64,000 bases of DNA from Bacillota bacterium (GCA_028724585.1 JAQYCQ010000019.1:62001-126000), one strand, 5' to 3'. Shown: positions 9,081 through 18,480, counted from the stretch's first letter. The notes: generated by a model from the letters alone, not told the origin. Numbers and translations are program-made.

Positions 9081-12068
9081 TTAATTCTGCGCGGTCTTGT
9101 CCGCGTTGTCTGCATTGTTTGAACCGCTATCGTCCGTGCCGGCCGCCTGGTCACCTGAAGCCGCTTCAACTGAAGCAGATCCTGACGATCCTGACGCGGC
9201 ATCGAGCTGGTCGAGATAGCTCTTGAGCTCTTCCTGGTACTGGCCGTACTTAGCCCAGTCTCCTTCCTTCATAGCGGCCTGAGCGTTATCGTAAGCCTTG
9301 CTTGCCTTCGATACCAGGTCAGGAATGGAAGCGCCCGCTCCCGCGCCTGAGCCCGCGTTTTCGTCGGCTCCGCCGACATTGGCAGCGGAGCTGCCGCCAG
9401 CGCCGCTGGTTCCCGTGCCTGCTGACGTTCCCGCGTCGACTTCGTAATCCGCTCCCAGGTCAAAGAGACTTCTCAGTGACTCCGCCAGAGTAGATCCGTA
9501 AGCTATCCTGTCGTGGTAAGCGATTATTACGCGCTTGACCTCAGGCAGGCTGGTATCCGTCGAGGATTCCAGGTATACAGGCTCTACATAGAGCAGAGAG
9601 TCGTCTATCGGGATCACGAACATGTCGCCTCTTGTATATGTCGAGCCGGATGAGTTCCAGAGAGAGAACTCCTTGGAGATCTCGGTATTCTGGTCTATCT
9701 GGGACTCTATCTGCATAGGGCCGTAAACTACCTTGTCCTTAGGCAGCTTGTAGAGCACCAGCTCGCCGTAATGGCCCTCGTCGCACCGGGCGACCATAAG
9801 GCCTGTCATGTTCTTTTTGCCTGAAGGCGTGAACGGGATGGAGCTTATGAACTCTTCCTTGTCCTGTCCAGGCAGATCCATGATGAAGTAGTTCGGAGTC
9901 ATGTCCACTTCCTTCTGGCCGTAAATGTTAGTAGCTATGGACCATTTGTCCTCATTCTGATAGAAGACACTTATATCAGACATGTGATAACGCTGGTAGA
10001 TCTTCGCCTGTACGTCGAAGAGGGTGTTCGAGTACCTGATGTGTTTTTCAAGACCGTCAGGCATCTCGGATATGTCCTTCAGCAGGTTAGGATATATCTT
10101 TGAAATCGTATCCGCTATAGGCTCGTCGTCGACCTTGTAGAAGTTTACGGAGCCGTCATAGGCGTCCACGGTTACCTTTACAGGATTCCTCATGTAGTTG
10201 ATAGATGAACCGTCCTTAAGCTGAGTCGTCTCAGAGTACGGATAATACCTTGTCATCGTGTACGCGTCTATGATCCAGTAAAGCTTACCGGAATCTGAGA
10301 TCGTGATGTAAGGATCCGAGTCGAACTGGAGGAAAGGAGCGATCTTCTTTACTCTGTCCTCGACATTCCTGACATAGAGAAGCTTTGACTTGCTTGTGAT
10401 ATTGGACGATACAAGTATCCTGATGTTCTTCTGGTTTATAGCGTAAAGCAGGCGCTTTACCGGCGTCAGCTTGATGCCGTGGCTGCCCTTGTAAACGGAA
10501 TACTTGTTGTCGTCTCCGCTCGGGTAGTCGAATTCTTTTTCATTGGTATTTGTGATCGCGTAATCGTTGGTCATCTCGCCGTAGTAGATCTCAGGGCGTG
10601 TTATCTTTAAGCTCTTCGAATCTGATTCAGGCGGGATATTGTCGATTATCATATCCGGCTGTCCGGAATCGGTTATGGCGTCTACCCTGGAAAGGGTGAG
10701 TCCGTAGCCGTGAGTGTATTTGAGATGCTTCGAGAGCCAGGAGACTCCGTCCTCGAGGTTATCGCTGTTCATCTCTCTGGCAGACAGGAAGGTCTGCGTG
10801 TACATATCATCGATATCGTACCTGTCGACGTCGACATCGTTGAAGGAGTAATACGTCCTTATAGACTGTGTCTGGTTGTAGAACTGCTTGGACGGCTCGA
10901 AATCGTTGATCCTGATGTTAGAGATAGTCGGCTGATTGTTCTTTATGTTTTCACCGGTCAGAGTTCCGTTGGCGTCGAACTTCTCTGTCTTGACCTTGGA
11001 AAGGTCGTAGGCTTCCTGAGTGTACTTGACATTGTACTCCAGATAAGGTTTCTCTCTGTTGAGCTCGTTAGGGGAAACGATCAGAGACTGTACCGCCGCG
11101 CCGATCACTCCGCCGACCATAGCGACAACGATCATGATGACCGGCATATAGAGGAGTTTTCTGTATTTCTTTTTCTTTGTGAACCTTACGGTGAGGACAG
11201 CCGCGACTATAGCCAGAACTGCCTCTATCCTGTAGATGTTCATATTTATCAGGCTGGACTTGAAGCCGGCTCCGAATACGGTGCCCGAATCTGTATAAAG
11301 CAGATCCATCTGCTTCATCGCAAACGAGCAGGCTATGAGCGCGAAGAACACTACAGCCAGTATGAGAAGCTGGTTCTGCGCTATCTTAAGGAGCATGGCC
11401 GGGCTGTCGGCGCCTGTAGAGCGCCTGTTGTTCAGCATCTTAAAAGGCGAAACCCTGATATTCTCCGCCTCGTAAACATCCTGCTGCGCGGAAGCGTAGG
11501 ACTTAGGCCGGCGCACCGCCATCAGGAACATGTAGTAGAACATCGTGACGAGCACGAAGATCACGACCACCGAATATGAGATGGACAGGATGCTTTTAAG
11601 GAAGGCCAGCTTAAACACATAGAATGATATATCCAGGTTGAAGACAGGATCAGCCTTGCCGAACTTTGTGCTGTGAGTCGCGTAAAGCAGCTGTTTCCAC
11701 AGGGTAGTCGTCATCATATATGAGACGATAAGGCCTATGAGCACGCTGACTCCTATAGATATCCGCTTGATCTTAAGGTCGGACATCCCTTCTTCCTCGT
11801 CATAATCGACCTTCTTTGAGTACGATCTCTTAAGGCCCCTCATATACAGCGACATGAGCACCGTTACAACAAGGAAGGACGGTATCGCTATACCCAGCTC
11901 CGTGAAGAATTTCTTCAGAAATACCTGTGTATATCCCAGATCCTTAAACCACCAGTAATCGGTGATGAACGTCACGATGGCATTGAAAAAGACCATTATC
12001 AGGACGACCGCTATGATGATTCCGATGATCACGTTGCGTTTCCCGCGGGTCATCTTCTTCTTTTCCAT
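9081..12068 (-). CDS. UPF0182 (COG1615) membrane protein
   Basis: 995 aa. The first about 330 residues hold roughly seven hydrophobic segments. The first (about 13-31) is followed by TDYWWFKDLGYTQVFLKKFF, typical of UPF0182. The long remainder is extracytoplasmic in character, with the family's conserved central domain (for example LLYAINQKN, PFLQFDSDPY and NYFIMDLPGQDKEEF). The C-terminal about 120 residues are Gly/Ser/Ala-rich low complexity. The molecular function of the family is unknown. It lies 18 bp downstream of the 1042-aa zinc-ribbon gene on the same strand, which suggests an operon. Confidence 0.9.
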   Translation of the reverse strand: MEKKKMTRGKRNVIIGIIIAVVLIMVFFNAIVTFITDYWWFKDLGYTQVFLKKFFTELGIAIPSFLVVTVLMSLYMRGLKRSYSKKVDYDEEEGMSDLKIKRISIGVSVLIGLIVSYMMTTTLWKQLLYATHSTKFGKADPVFNLDISFYVFKLAFLKSILSISYSVVVIFVLVTMFYYMFLMAVRRPKSYASAQQDVYEAENIRVSPFKMLNNRRSTGADSPAMLLKIAQNQLLILAVVFFALIACSFAMKQMDLLYTDSGTVFGAGFKSSLINMNIYRIEAVLAIVAAVLTVRFTKKKKYRKLLYMPVIMIVVAMVGGVIGAAVQSLIVSPNELNREKPYLEYNVKYTQEAYDLSKVKTEKFDANGTLTGENIKNNQPTISNIRINDFEPSKQFYNQTQSIRTYYSFNDVDVDRYDIDDMYTQTFLSAREMNSDNLEDGVSWLSKHLKYTHGYGLTLSRVDAITDSGQPDMIIDNIPPESDSKSLKITRPEIYYGEMTNDYAITNTNEKEFDYPSGDDNKYSVYKGSHGIKLTPVKRLLYAINQKNIRILVSSNITSKSKLLYVRNVEDRVKKIAPFLQFDSDPYITISDSGKLYWIIDAYTMTRYYPYSETTQLKDGSSINYMRNPVKVTVDAYDGSVNFYKVDDEPIADTISKIYPNLLKDISEMPDGLEKHIRYSNTLFDVQAKIYQRYHMSDISVFYQNEDKWSIATNIYGQKEVDMTPNYFIMDLPGQDKEEFISSIPFTPSGKKNMTGLMVARCDEGHYGELVLYKLPKDKVVYGPMQIESQIDQNTEISKEFSLWNSSGSTYTRGDMFVIPIDDSLLYVEPVYLESSTDTSLPEVKRVIIAYHDRIAYGSTLAESLRSLFDLGADYEVDAGTSAGTGTSGAGGSSAANVGGADENAGSGAGAGASIPDLVSKASKAYDNAQAAMKEGDWAKYGQYQEELKSYLDQLDAASGSSGSASVEAASGDQAAGTDDSGSNNADNADKTAQN

Positions 12069-12086
12069 AGTTTCCTCCTTATTCAG

Positions 12087-15000
12087 CTATCTGCTGATCA
12101 CCGTGCCCGCGTCATCCGCTGCCGGAAGGTTCAGGTTTACTCCCAGACTCTCTTCCAGCGCCTGATACGAGCCGTATGCCTCTCCTGAGATGGATTTCTC
12201 CATTCTGCTGATCAGGAGAGCTCCCTGGGAATCAGGGGCGAAAAGTTTTATTCCTATGATCAGGAATTCGATAGCTATGGCGATGATGAGAACTACTATC
12301 ACGATCTGCATGATCCTTGACGCCAGAGGTTTCTTCTCCGGCTCCGCCTTGCTAACGTTCTTCTCTATTACAGTACGGGCAGGATCCTGCTCCGCCTGCT
12401 CTTCACTTTCATTATCTTTTCCCGCTTTGAAGCTGTCGCGGATAGAAGCTAATCTTTCGCCTAAGCTCTGGTGCTTCTCTTCAGGCTCTTCTTCTATCTC
12501 TTCCTGCTTTGAGGCTTCGTCTTTTATCCTGTAGGCAAATGAAAGCTTTTCAGCAGGATCCTCAGGCTCTGCTTTCTCTTCATCAGAGCCGCTTTCAGAG
12601 CTTTCTTCAGCTGCTGCCTCGGCCTCAGAGTTTTCAGATTCTGCGGCATCCGCTGTTTCTGAGACATCCGCTGCCTCTGCGTTATCCGCTGCTTCCTCCT
12701 CGGCTTCTGAGTTTTCTTCTTCAGCCGCTTTTTTCTTTATTTCATTGACAGGTATAAATGTCGTCAGATCCTCATATTCTTTGACAGGCTCAGCGGAAGC
12801 TCCAGATTCATCGTCATTAAGCGATGTTTCTTTTTCAGTTTCAGTCTCTTCCTGTTCTTCGGGTGCCGGAGCCGCGAGATTTTCAACCCTTTCAGCTTCC
12901 TTAGCAGCTTCTTCTGCTTCCCTTGCGGCAGCCTCGGCAAGCGACCTGTCCAGATCTGCTGCCAGATCAGAAAGCTTTACTTCTCCGGATCCATCTGCCT
13001 CTTCAGCAGCTTCATCAGCCTCTGCAGGCTCTTCCTCACCGGCTTCTGCAGCAGCGGCCTCAGCATCCGGTTCAGCATCCACTCCTGCTTCACCCGCCGA
13101 TTCTGTTTCTTCCTTTTCCGCGTCTGCGCTTTCAGCTTTTTCTTCGTCCGGAAGAAGCACGCCGGCTATATCGAAGGCTGTCGTATTCGTTGTGATCTCA
13201 GGGCTTTCAGCTTCTTCAGCATCATCTGCCGCATCGGTTTCATCGTCTATCTGCGATACGACTTTTCCCAGATCGAGCGTCCTGGAAAAGTCATCAGGCG
13301 GAGCGACAGTCTCTATAGCCTGTGTCTGGTCCTTTGTGAGAGCTATATCTTCAGGAGAAATGTCGAGGATCATCGAATCTTCGTCATCGTCCGCATCCTG
13401 TGTATTCTCCTCTTCTTCCCATTTATCACGGAAATCCTTGGCCTCAGGCCCGAAGATATCAGTTATGGTCATTCTGTTGGAAGAATCGGATTTCTTCTCC
13501 CAGAACGAGTCCTTCTCATGCTCATCCTCGCGGGCATTTTCAGGAACATACTCATGCTCATTTTCAGTGCCGTTTTCGAGAGTCTTGACTACAGTAGCGC
13601 CGTCGTGGCGTCTTGTGACCTCCACGGAGCTGCTTGACTGGCTGCTGCTGACCTCTACCTGTACCTGGACACTCTTAGGTCCCTGATTGATCTTGCTGAG
13701 ATCGACAGGCTGTGTCTTGATCTTGTCGCCCTGAAGCTTTACAAGATCTATTTCCTGAGTCTTAACTGTATATTTGGTGCCCGAAGGCTCGTTGATCTTT
13801 ATATTTACCTCACGCGGATTATCTTCGACCTTCTTTTTATGCCTTCTCGGGATAGTATGCCTTAAAGAATCGACAGGCTCCGACGGCAGATCGAAATCCA
13901 GCTGTCCGCCCCCGTTTTCTTTAGTTTCCCCCGTTCCGGCAGACTTCTCAGTCTCCGCGGGTTTTTCTTCTTTTGCGGGTTTTTCCGGCTCGACGGAAGT
14001 GATTATGGTCCTTGCCGGGCGTTCAGCCTTCTTTTCAGCTTCTTCCCTGCTCTCTTCCTCTTCTCTGGCCTTCCTGAACCTCTCGTACTCGTCCTCTATG
14101 GTCCTGAATGAGATATTGGCCTTTTCAGTGAGCCCCTCGCGCTTTTCATCTGCCTCGCGCACCTTCTCAAGCTCGTCTTCCGACATGTACGCGGCCTTCT
14201 CCATATTATCCGAGAAGGTCTTTTCAGCATTTATCAGATTCTGGAATCCCTTTACGGCGCGGCGCTCTTCTTCTTCTGTATATCCTCTTTCGATTTCCGG
14301 TCCAGCCGCAGGCTTCTTTGCTGTCTCCGGCTCGCGGCCCTTCTTTTCAGGCTTCTTCCCATCGCGCAGGCCGCGGATATCCTTAAGGAAATCCGGCATC
14401 GACTCTGTATCTACAGGTCCCATACCCTTGAAAGGATCGTAATCCTCGTATTTTTCCCTGACTGGTGTCCTGGACGCTCCGCCTGACTTCTTTTCCCGGC
14501 GCAGAGTATCTGATAACCCGCTCTCCCGGTGAGTCTTAGGATGTGCTTTTCTCTCCGCCGGCTTTTCAGCCTTTACAGTTTTCTTCGGAGCCTTCGCTTT
14601 CCCAGCCGCGCTCTTTTTCTGTCGCGGTCCATCGTCATTGAGCCTGCTTATATCCCATACAAGTCTTTCAGGCTCCTTCCTGCTTTCTCTATACACAGGC
14701 CTCTCAGGCTCAGGCCGTTTCTCTTTTTCAGGCTCCGCCTTTACCTCAGGCTCAGGCTGCCTCTCCGCTTCCGGCTCGCTGTAGTCGTCAATATCATTCA
14801 ACAGGTCGCTGAAGTCCTCCATCTGCATATCAGAAGGAAGCACGAATATATCGTCATTCCTGCGCGACCTGGCTGCCGGTGCCGGTTCGTCCGTCGCTAT
14901 GTTATTAAGCTGTTTGTCGACTTCCTGCTGGAGATTTTCGTGAGTCATGTCGAAATTGAACATGCTCCTGGCTTCCTCCGGTTCCCTCCATCTGCTTTCT

Positions 15001-15215
15001 TTCTGGAAATAGGTCCTTCCGGAGTCCTTATATGTTATTTTTTCTCCGCCCCAGTCTATATCTACATTCGTCTGTTTTCTGGGCTTCGGGAAGTCCTGGA
15101 CGTTCCACCTGAACTCATCGTCCGCCTGGCTGTCAGACGCAGGAACTGCGGCCCCGCAGTACACGCATTTCTTTGCCCCCGGCATGAGCTCTCTGCCGCA
15201 ATTTTTACATTTCAT
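12087..15215 (-). CDS. Zinc-ribbon, acidic low-complexity protein with one C-terminal TM
   Basis: 1042 aa, not recognised beyond its architecture. Residues 1-22 form a zinc ribbon (CKNCGRELMPGAKKCVYCG). Residues about 60-960 are highly charged, with Glu/Lys/Pro-rich and then Glu/Ala-rich stretches and little predicted fold. A hydrophobic segment around 968-992 (VIVVLIIAIAIEFLIIGI) is followed by a 50-residue tail. The topology suggests a long cytoplasmic disordered arm anchored in the membrane, with a short outside tail. AGGGGAG precedes the ATG. The neighbour is UPF0182, also a membrane protein. Function unknown; a role in envelope or division scaffolding would be speculation. Confidence 0.8.
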   Translation of the reverse strand: MKCKNCGRELMPGAKKCVYCGAAVPASDSQADDEFRWNVQDFPKPRKQTNVDIDWGGEKITYKDSGRTYFQKESRWREPEEARSMFNFDMTHENLQQEVDKQLNNIATDEPAPAARSRRNDDIFVLPSDMQMEDFSDLLNDIDDYSEPEAERQPEPEVKAEPEKEKRPEPERPVYRESRKEPERLVWDISRLNDDGPRQKKSAAGKAKAPKKTVKAEKPAERKAHPKTHRESGLSDTLRREKKSGGASRTPVREKYEDYDPFKGMGPVDTESMPDFLKDIRGLRDGKKPEKKGREPETAKKPAAGPEIERGYTEEEERRAVKGFQNLINAEKTFSDNMEKAAYMSEDELEKVREADEKREGLTEKANISFRTIEDEYERFRKAREEEESREEAEKKAERPARTIITSVEPEKPAKEEKPAETEKSAGTGETKENGGGQLDFDLPSEPVDSLRHTIPRRHKKKVEDNPREVNIKINEPSGTKYTVKTQEIDLVKLQGDKIKTQPVDLSKINQGPKSVQVQVEVSSSQSSSSVEVTRRHDGATVVKTLENGTENEHEYVPENAREDEHEKDSFWEKKSDSSNRMTITDIFGPEAKDFRDKWEEEENTQDADDDEDSMILDISPEDIALTKDQTQAIETVAPPDDFSRTLDLGKVVSQIDDETDAADDAEEAESPEITTNTTAFDIAGVLLPDEEKAESADAEKEETESAGEAGVDAEPDAEAAAAEAGEEEPAEADEAAEEADGSGEVKLSDLAADLDRSLAEAAAREAEEAAKEAERVENLAAPAPEEQEETETEKETSLNDDESGASAEPVKEYEDLTTFIPVNEIKKKAAEEENSEAEEEAADNAEAADVSETADAAESENSEAEAAAEESSESGSDEEKAEPEDPAEKLSFAYRIKDEASKQEEIEEEPEEKHQSLGERLASIRDSFKAGKDNESEEQAEQDPARTVIEKNVSKAEPEKKPLASRIMQIVIVVLIIAIAIEFLIIGIKLFAPDSQGALLISRMEKSISGEAYGSYQALEESLGVNLNLPAADDAGTVISR

Positions 15216-15380
15216 AAATTCTCCCCTAAGCTGATACGTCGCCGATCAGAAATGTCAGAGTTATCAGAATAAAATTATACATAAAGCATTATATAACATC
15301 TTTTTGCTCATATCAACGCAAGAAAGCCCTGCAGAACCGCTCAAAACGGCTGTGATCATATAAATAAGATCCGGGCCTTC

Positions 15381-15395
15381 GTGGACTCCGTCCAC
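15381..15395. repeat. Mini-hairpin, TCC triloop
   Basis: GTGGAC-TCC-GTCCAC, perfect 6-bp stem. It lies downstream of the rpsR terminator. Confidence 0.7.
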
Positions 15396-15414
15396 ATCAG
15401 CGCTGCCGCGCAAT

Positions 15415-15447
15415 AAAAAAGACCACTGCCGGATGGAAGTGGTCTTT
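15415..15447 (-). terminator. Terminator of the rpsF-ssb-rpsR operon
   Basis: Minus strand: AAAGACCACT / AGTGGTCTTT 10-bp stem with a 10-nt loop, followed by TTTTTTATT. Strong intrinsic terminator about 45 bp after the rpsR stop. Confidence 0.9.
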
Positions 15448-15460
15448 GTAGTCATTTTCT

Positions 15461-15475
15461 GTGAGCGGAGCTCAC
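15461..15475. repeat. Mini-hairpin, GGA triloop
   Basis: GTGAGC-GGA-GCTCAC, identical to the copies at 2649 and 52083. It lies between the rpsR stop and its terminator. Confidence 0.75.
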
Positions 15476-15493
15476 GTAAGCGCTTAAGTTCAA

Positions 15494-15742
15494 TTAGTCC
15501 TGAACGTAAGGCATGAGGGCTACGATCCTTGCTCTCTTGATAGCCTTTGTTACGGCTCTCTGATGAATAGCGCAAGTGCCTGTGATCCTCTTAGGGAGGA
15601 TCTTGCCTCTGTCAGTAGTGAATTTCTTAAGTGTATCAACGTCTTTATAGTCGATTACAGCAGCGCCGTTCTGCTTAACCTGCATGCAGAACTGGCAGAC
15701 TTTTCTTCTGCCTCTGCCGCCTCTTTTTCTGTCCATTGCCAT
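15494..15742 (-). CDS. rpsR: 30S ribosomal protein S18
   Basis: 82 aa, basic. The core [26 protein letters not shown] and [27 protein letters not shown] is the S18 signature. It binds S6 on the platform of the small subunit. It is the last gene of the conserved rpsF-ssb-rpsR operon, 18 bp after ssb, with AAAGGAG upstream of the start. Confidence 0.98.
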   Translation of the reverse strand: MAMDRKRGGRGRRKVCQFCMQVKQNGAAVIDYKDVDTLKKFTTDRGKILPKRITGTCAIHQRAVTKAIKRARIVALMPYVQD

Positions 15743-15760
15743 GGATGCGCTTCTCCTTTC

Positions 15761-16330
15761 CTAGAATGGAATGTCGTCCTCATCTATAGTCTGGAAGCCT
15801 TCTGGCAGATCGTCCGGCTGACTGCCGCCAGCTGGTGCCTGTGCCGGCGCCGGATCTGAATTCTGGGATCCGCCCTGACCGCCGAAGCTGCCCTGGTTTA
15901 CGCCGTGATTGTTCTGGCCGCCGTAGCTCTGGTTTCCATAGCTGCCCTGACCGCCATAATTATTCTGGCTGTAGCCCTGGTTCTGGTAACCGCCGCCCTG
16001 ATTTGAATTTCTGCTTCCGAGGAATTCTACTCTGTTAGCGACTACGTCTGTAGTATAAACAGTCTGTCCTTCTCTGTTCTGGTAGGAACCCGTCTGGATC
16101 CTTCCCTGAACAGCAGCCTGACTTCCTTTTGTCAGATATTTGCTGCAGTTTTCAGCCTGTCTGTCGAATACTGTTATTCTGATAAAATCAGCTGTCTGAT
16201 CGCCTTCGCGCCTGTTTCTCGAATACGGCCTGTCGACCGCCAGCGTGAAATGGCATATAGCCATCTGGCTCTGAGTATATCTGATCTCAGGATCTCTTGC
16301 GAGTCTTCCGATAAGTACGACTTCGTTCAT
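15761..16330 (-). CDS. ssb: Single-stranded DNA-binding protein
   Basis: 189 aa. The N-terminal OB fold begins MNEVVLIGRLARDPEIRY and extends to about residue 105. A Gly/Gln/Asn-rich linker made of loose GGQNNYG-like repeats follows, and the protein ends in the acidic tip DEDDIPF that recruits partner proteins. It covers ssDNA at forks and in repair. Position between rpsF and rpsR is the standard one. Confidence 0.98.
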   Translation of the reverse strand: MNEVVLIGRLARDPEIRYTQSQMAICHFTLAVDRPYSRNRREGDQTADFIRITVFDRQAENCSKYLTKGSQAAVQGRIQTGSYQNREGQTVYTTDVVANRVEFLGSRNSNQGGGYQNQGYSQNNYGGQGSYGNQSYGGQNNHGVNQGSFGGQGGSQNSDPAPAQAPAGGSQPDDLPEGFQTIDEDDIPF

Positions 16331-16368
16331 TTCAAACTCCTTTTCATCGTTCTAAAGGATATAACGAA

Positions 16369-16659
16369 CTATTTCTCGTCCTTGTTTACGATGATGTGTC
16401 TCATGCAGATGTCTGCGATCTTGAGACGTCTGTCAAGCTCCTTAGGGAGCTCAGGGCCTGCCTGGAATTCGATGACAGTGTAGTAGCCTTCGTTCTTCTT
16501 CTGGATCGGATAAGCAAGCTTTCTCATACCCCATACGTCAACATTGCCGACAACACCGCCGTTCTCTGTGATGACGCCCTGTACTCTTTCAGAAAATGCT
16601 TCCTTGTCAGCGTCCTCTGATACTGGGTCGAGAATGTACATTACTTCATAATTTGTCAT
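16369..16659 (-). CDS. rpsF: 30S ribosomal protein S6
   Basis: 96 aa with the S6 pattern: MTNYEVMYILDP at the start, VDVWGMRKLAYPIQKKNEGYY in the middle and the C-terminal strand with the helix LDRRLKIADICMRHIIV. AGGAGGTGA gives a strong ribosome-binding site. First gene of the rpsF-ssb-rpsR operon. Confidence 0.98.
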   Translation of the reverse strand: MTNYEVMYILDPVSEDADKEAFSERVQGVITENGGVVGNVDVWGMRKLAYPIQKKNEGYYTVIEFQAGPELPKELDRRLKIADICMRHIIVNKDEK

Positions 16660-16735
16660 GTCTTTTCACCTCCTCACGGACTTATGACTTCACCTTTGTG
16701 ATGAAGTAAGGATGTCACACTTTTTAGTGCAATCT
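16660..16735 (-). promoter_or_regulatory. rpsF 5' leader, possible S6:S18 autoregulatory site
   Basis: The leader between the promoter and rpsF holds a short hairpin (ACTTCA/TGAAGT with a 9-nt loop) and a CCG next to the Shine-Dalgarno. S6:S18 complexes bind rpsF leaders in many Firmicutes. The match to that motif is only suggestive here. Confidence 0.35.
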
Positions 16736-16740
16736 TGTTG

Positions 16741-16769
16741 ATTATACCAACCGGCGAAAGACAATGCAA
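16741..16769 (-). promoter_or_regulatory. Promoter of rpsF-ssb-rpsR
   Basis: TTGCAT (16764-16769) and TATAAT (16741-16746) on the minus strand with 17-bp spacing. Confidence 0.88.
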
Positions 16770-16778
16770 GGTGTTTTT

Positions 16779-18167
16779 TTACTCTGATTTATATTTTTTT
16801 CTCTCGTCCAGAGGCACATATTCCCTTGGTTCCACGACCGTACTGTAGGCCGGACGGATTATCTTGCCGTTATTTACAAGTTCCTCAAGACGGTGGGCGC
16901 TCCAGCCGACGACCCTTGCCATAGCGAATATCGGAGTATAGAGCTCAGCAGGCAGATCCATCATCTGATAAGCGAAGCCTGAATAGAAGTCGACATTCAC
17001 GCTGACGCCCTTATACATTTTGAATTCATGCTCTATAAGCTGTGGAGCCAGTCTTTCTACCAACGCGTACAGCTCGTATTCCTCGTGCCTGCCTTTGGCT
17101 GTAGCGACTTTTTCCACAAAGTATTTGAACAGCATGGCTCTTGGATCCGACTTGGAGTATACGGCATGGCCGACTCCATATATCAGACCGCTGTGGTCAA
17201 ATGCCTCGCCGTGCAGGATCTTCTCCAAATATGCACTTACCTCATCCTCGTCCTTCCAGTCCTTCACATTTTCCTTTATCTCTTCGAACATCTTCACGAC
17301 TTTTAAATTTGCTCCGCCGTGGCGCGGTCCCTTGAGCGAGCCAAGTGCAGCTGCCATTACAGAATATGTATCTGTCATACTCGACGTCACAACATGTGTC
17401 GTGAATGTTGAGTTGTTGCCGCCGCCGTGATCCATGTGCAGTATAAGAGCTATATCGAGAGCTCTGGCCTCCACATCCATATAACTGCCGTCACGCCTGA
17501 GCAGAGCCAGGATGTTTTCCGCCATGCTCCCGTGGTCGAGCGGGTTGTTGATATAAAGGCCATCCGACTTATAATAATATTTATATGCCTGATAACCATA
17601 AATAGACAGCATAGGGAATACACTTATCAGCTCCATACACTGACGCAGCACGTTAGGGATTGATGTGTCATTTGCTTTTTCATCATATGCATAAAGAGCC
17701 AGCACGCTCCTCGACAGAGTGTTCATCATATCGGTGCTCGGCGCCTTCATTATGATATCTCTCACAAATCCATACGGCAGCTTCCGGTATCTGATGAGCT
17801 GATCGCTGAATTCGCCCAGCTCTTTTTCATCAGGCAGATGACCCAGCAGCAACAGATATGCGATCTCCTCAAAACCGAACCTGTCTGACTCCATGAGTCC
17901 GTGAACGAGATCATCTATGAGATAGCCTCTGTAATAAAGCCTGCCGTAGTCAGGCACGGATTTTCCATCAACAATCTTTGAAGCCTGTACGTCTGATATA
18001 TTTGTAAGTCCGGCAAGCACGCCGTGTCCGTTCAGGTCTCTCAGCCCTCTCTTTACATCTCTTTTTACAAATTCTTCCGAATCGATGATATCAGCCTTCT
18101 GGACTATGTCCGCCATCTTTTCTATCGCAGGCGGGATCATAGAATATCTTCTATTATGATTATCCAT
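16779..18167 (-). CDS. gltA: Citrate synthase
   Basis: 462 aa. It condenses oxaloacetate and acetyl-CoA. Catalytic regions are visible: HMDHGGGNNSTFTTHVV with the first active-site His, GVGHAVYSKSDPRA with the second, and VNVDFYSGFAYQMM with the Asp. The start at 18167 is chosen because AAAGGGGG lies just upstream; an ATG 13 codons earlier lacks one. In a likely anaerobe it probably feeds glutamate synthesis through a partial TCA cycle, which is inference. A long structured leader with its own promoter precedes it. 2-methylcitrate synthase is a possible alternative, but no prp genes are near. Confidence 0.92.
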   Translation of the reverse strand: MDNHNRRYSMIPPAIEKMADIVQKADIIDSEEFVKRDVKRGLRDLNGHGVLAGLTNISDVQASKIVDGKSVPDYGRLYYRGYLIDDLVHGLMESDRFGFEEIAYLLLLGHLPDEKELGEFSDQLIRYRKLPYGFVRDIIMKAPSTDMMNTLSRSVLALYAYDEKANDTSIPNVLRQCMELISVFPMLSIYGYQAYKYYYKSDGLYINNPLDHGSMAENILALLRRDGSYMDVEARALDIALILHMDHGGGNNSTFTTHVVTSSMTDTYSVMAAALGSLKGPRHGGANLKVVKMFEEIKENVKDWKDEDEVSAYLEKILHGEAFDHSGLIYGVGHAVYSKSDPRAMLFKYFVEKVATAKGRHEEYELYALVERLAPQLIEHEFKMYKGVSVNVDFYSGFAYQMMDLPAELYTPIFAMARVVGWSAHRLEELVNNGKIIRPAYSTVVEPREYVPLDERKKYKSE

Positions 18168-18397
18168 ACTGTATCCCCCTTTCAAGGTTTCATTGTAAAA
18201 AAACAAATAAAAAACTATACCGCGCCTGTCTGTTTTTACGTATGATCACCTAAAATCTTTTTCGCGCGGAGAACCTGCCCGTCGGGCCGGTTTAAAGATA
18301 AAGGCTGCTCAAGCGCAGCCTGATAAACCATAAAATACGACACCTAGTTGCTCTATTATTCCCAATACGCTGTATTTTTAAACCTATCTGGTGATAT
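18168..18397 (-). promoter_or_regulatory. Structured leader RNA upstream of citrate synthase
   Basis: About 230 nt from a strong promoter to gltA. On the minus strand, GGTTTAAA (near 18380) can pair with TTTAAACC (near 18290), enclosing hairpins AATAC-AGC-GTATT and AGGCTGC/GCAGCCT. An outer ATCACC pairs with GGTGAT near 18244. Downstream, CCGCGC (18264-18269) can pair with GCGCGG (18220-18225), followed by a T-rich run (TTTTTTATTTGTTTTTTT). The GGTGAT strand lies inside that terminator-like loop, so the two folds may compete. No known riboswitch class was recognised. Confidence 0.5.
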
Positions 18398-18403
18398 ACA
18401 TAT

Positions 18404-18432
18404 ATTATACTTGTTGACGATAAACAAGACAA
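18404..18432 (-). promoter_or_regulatory. Promoter of the gltA leader transcript
   Basis: TTGTCT (18427-18432) and TATAAT (18404-18409) on the minus strand, 17-bp spacing. Predicted start near 18397. Confidence 0.78.
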
Positions 18433-18465
18433 CTTAACAAAATATTAAGATTTGCCCATACTTGC

Positions 18466-18480
18466 GTGCGCTCCGCGCAC
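18466..18480. repeat. Mini-hairpin, TCC triloop
   Basis: GTGCGC-TCC-GCGCAC, perfect. It opens a GC-rich block between gltA and tRNA-Lys. Confidence 0.7.

Noticed and set aside
12745..13686. 313-codon Ser/Ala-rich ORF on the plus strand
   Set aside because: It lies antisense to the Glu/Ala-rich part of the 1042-aa gene; the Ser-rich translation is what reversed GAA/GCT codons give. No ribosome-binding site or family match.
18230..18397. 6S RNA, SRP RNA or tmRNA as identity of the gltA leader
   Set aside because: Length and closing stem are reminiscent of 6S RNA, but I could not identify the diagnostic bubble, and the element leads directly into gltA. None of the SRP or tmRNA signatures are present.
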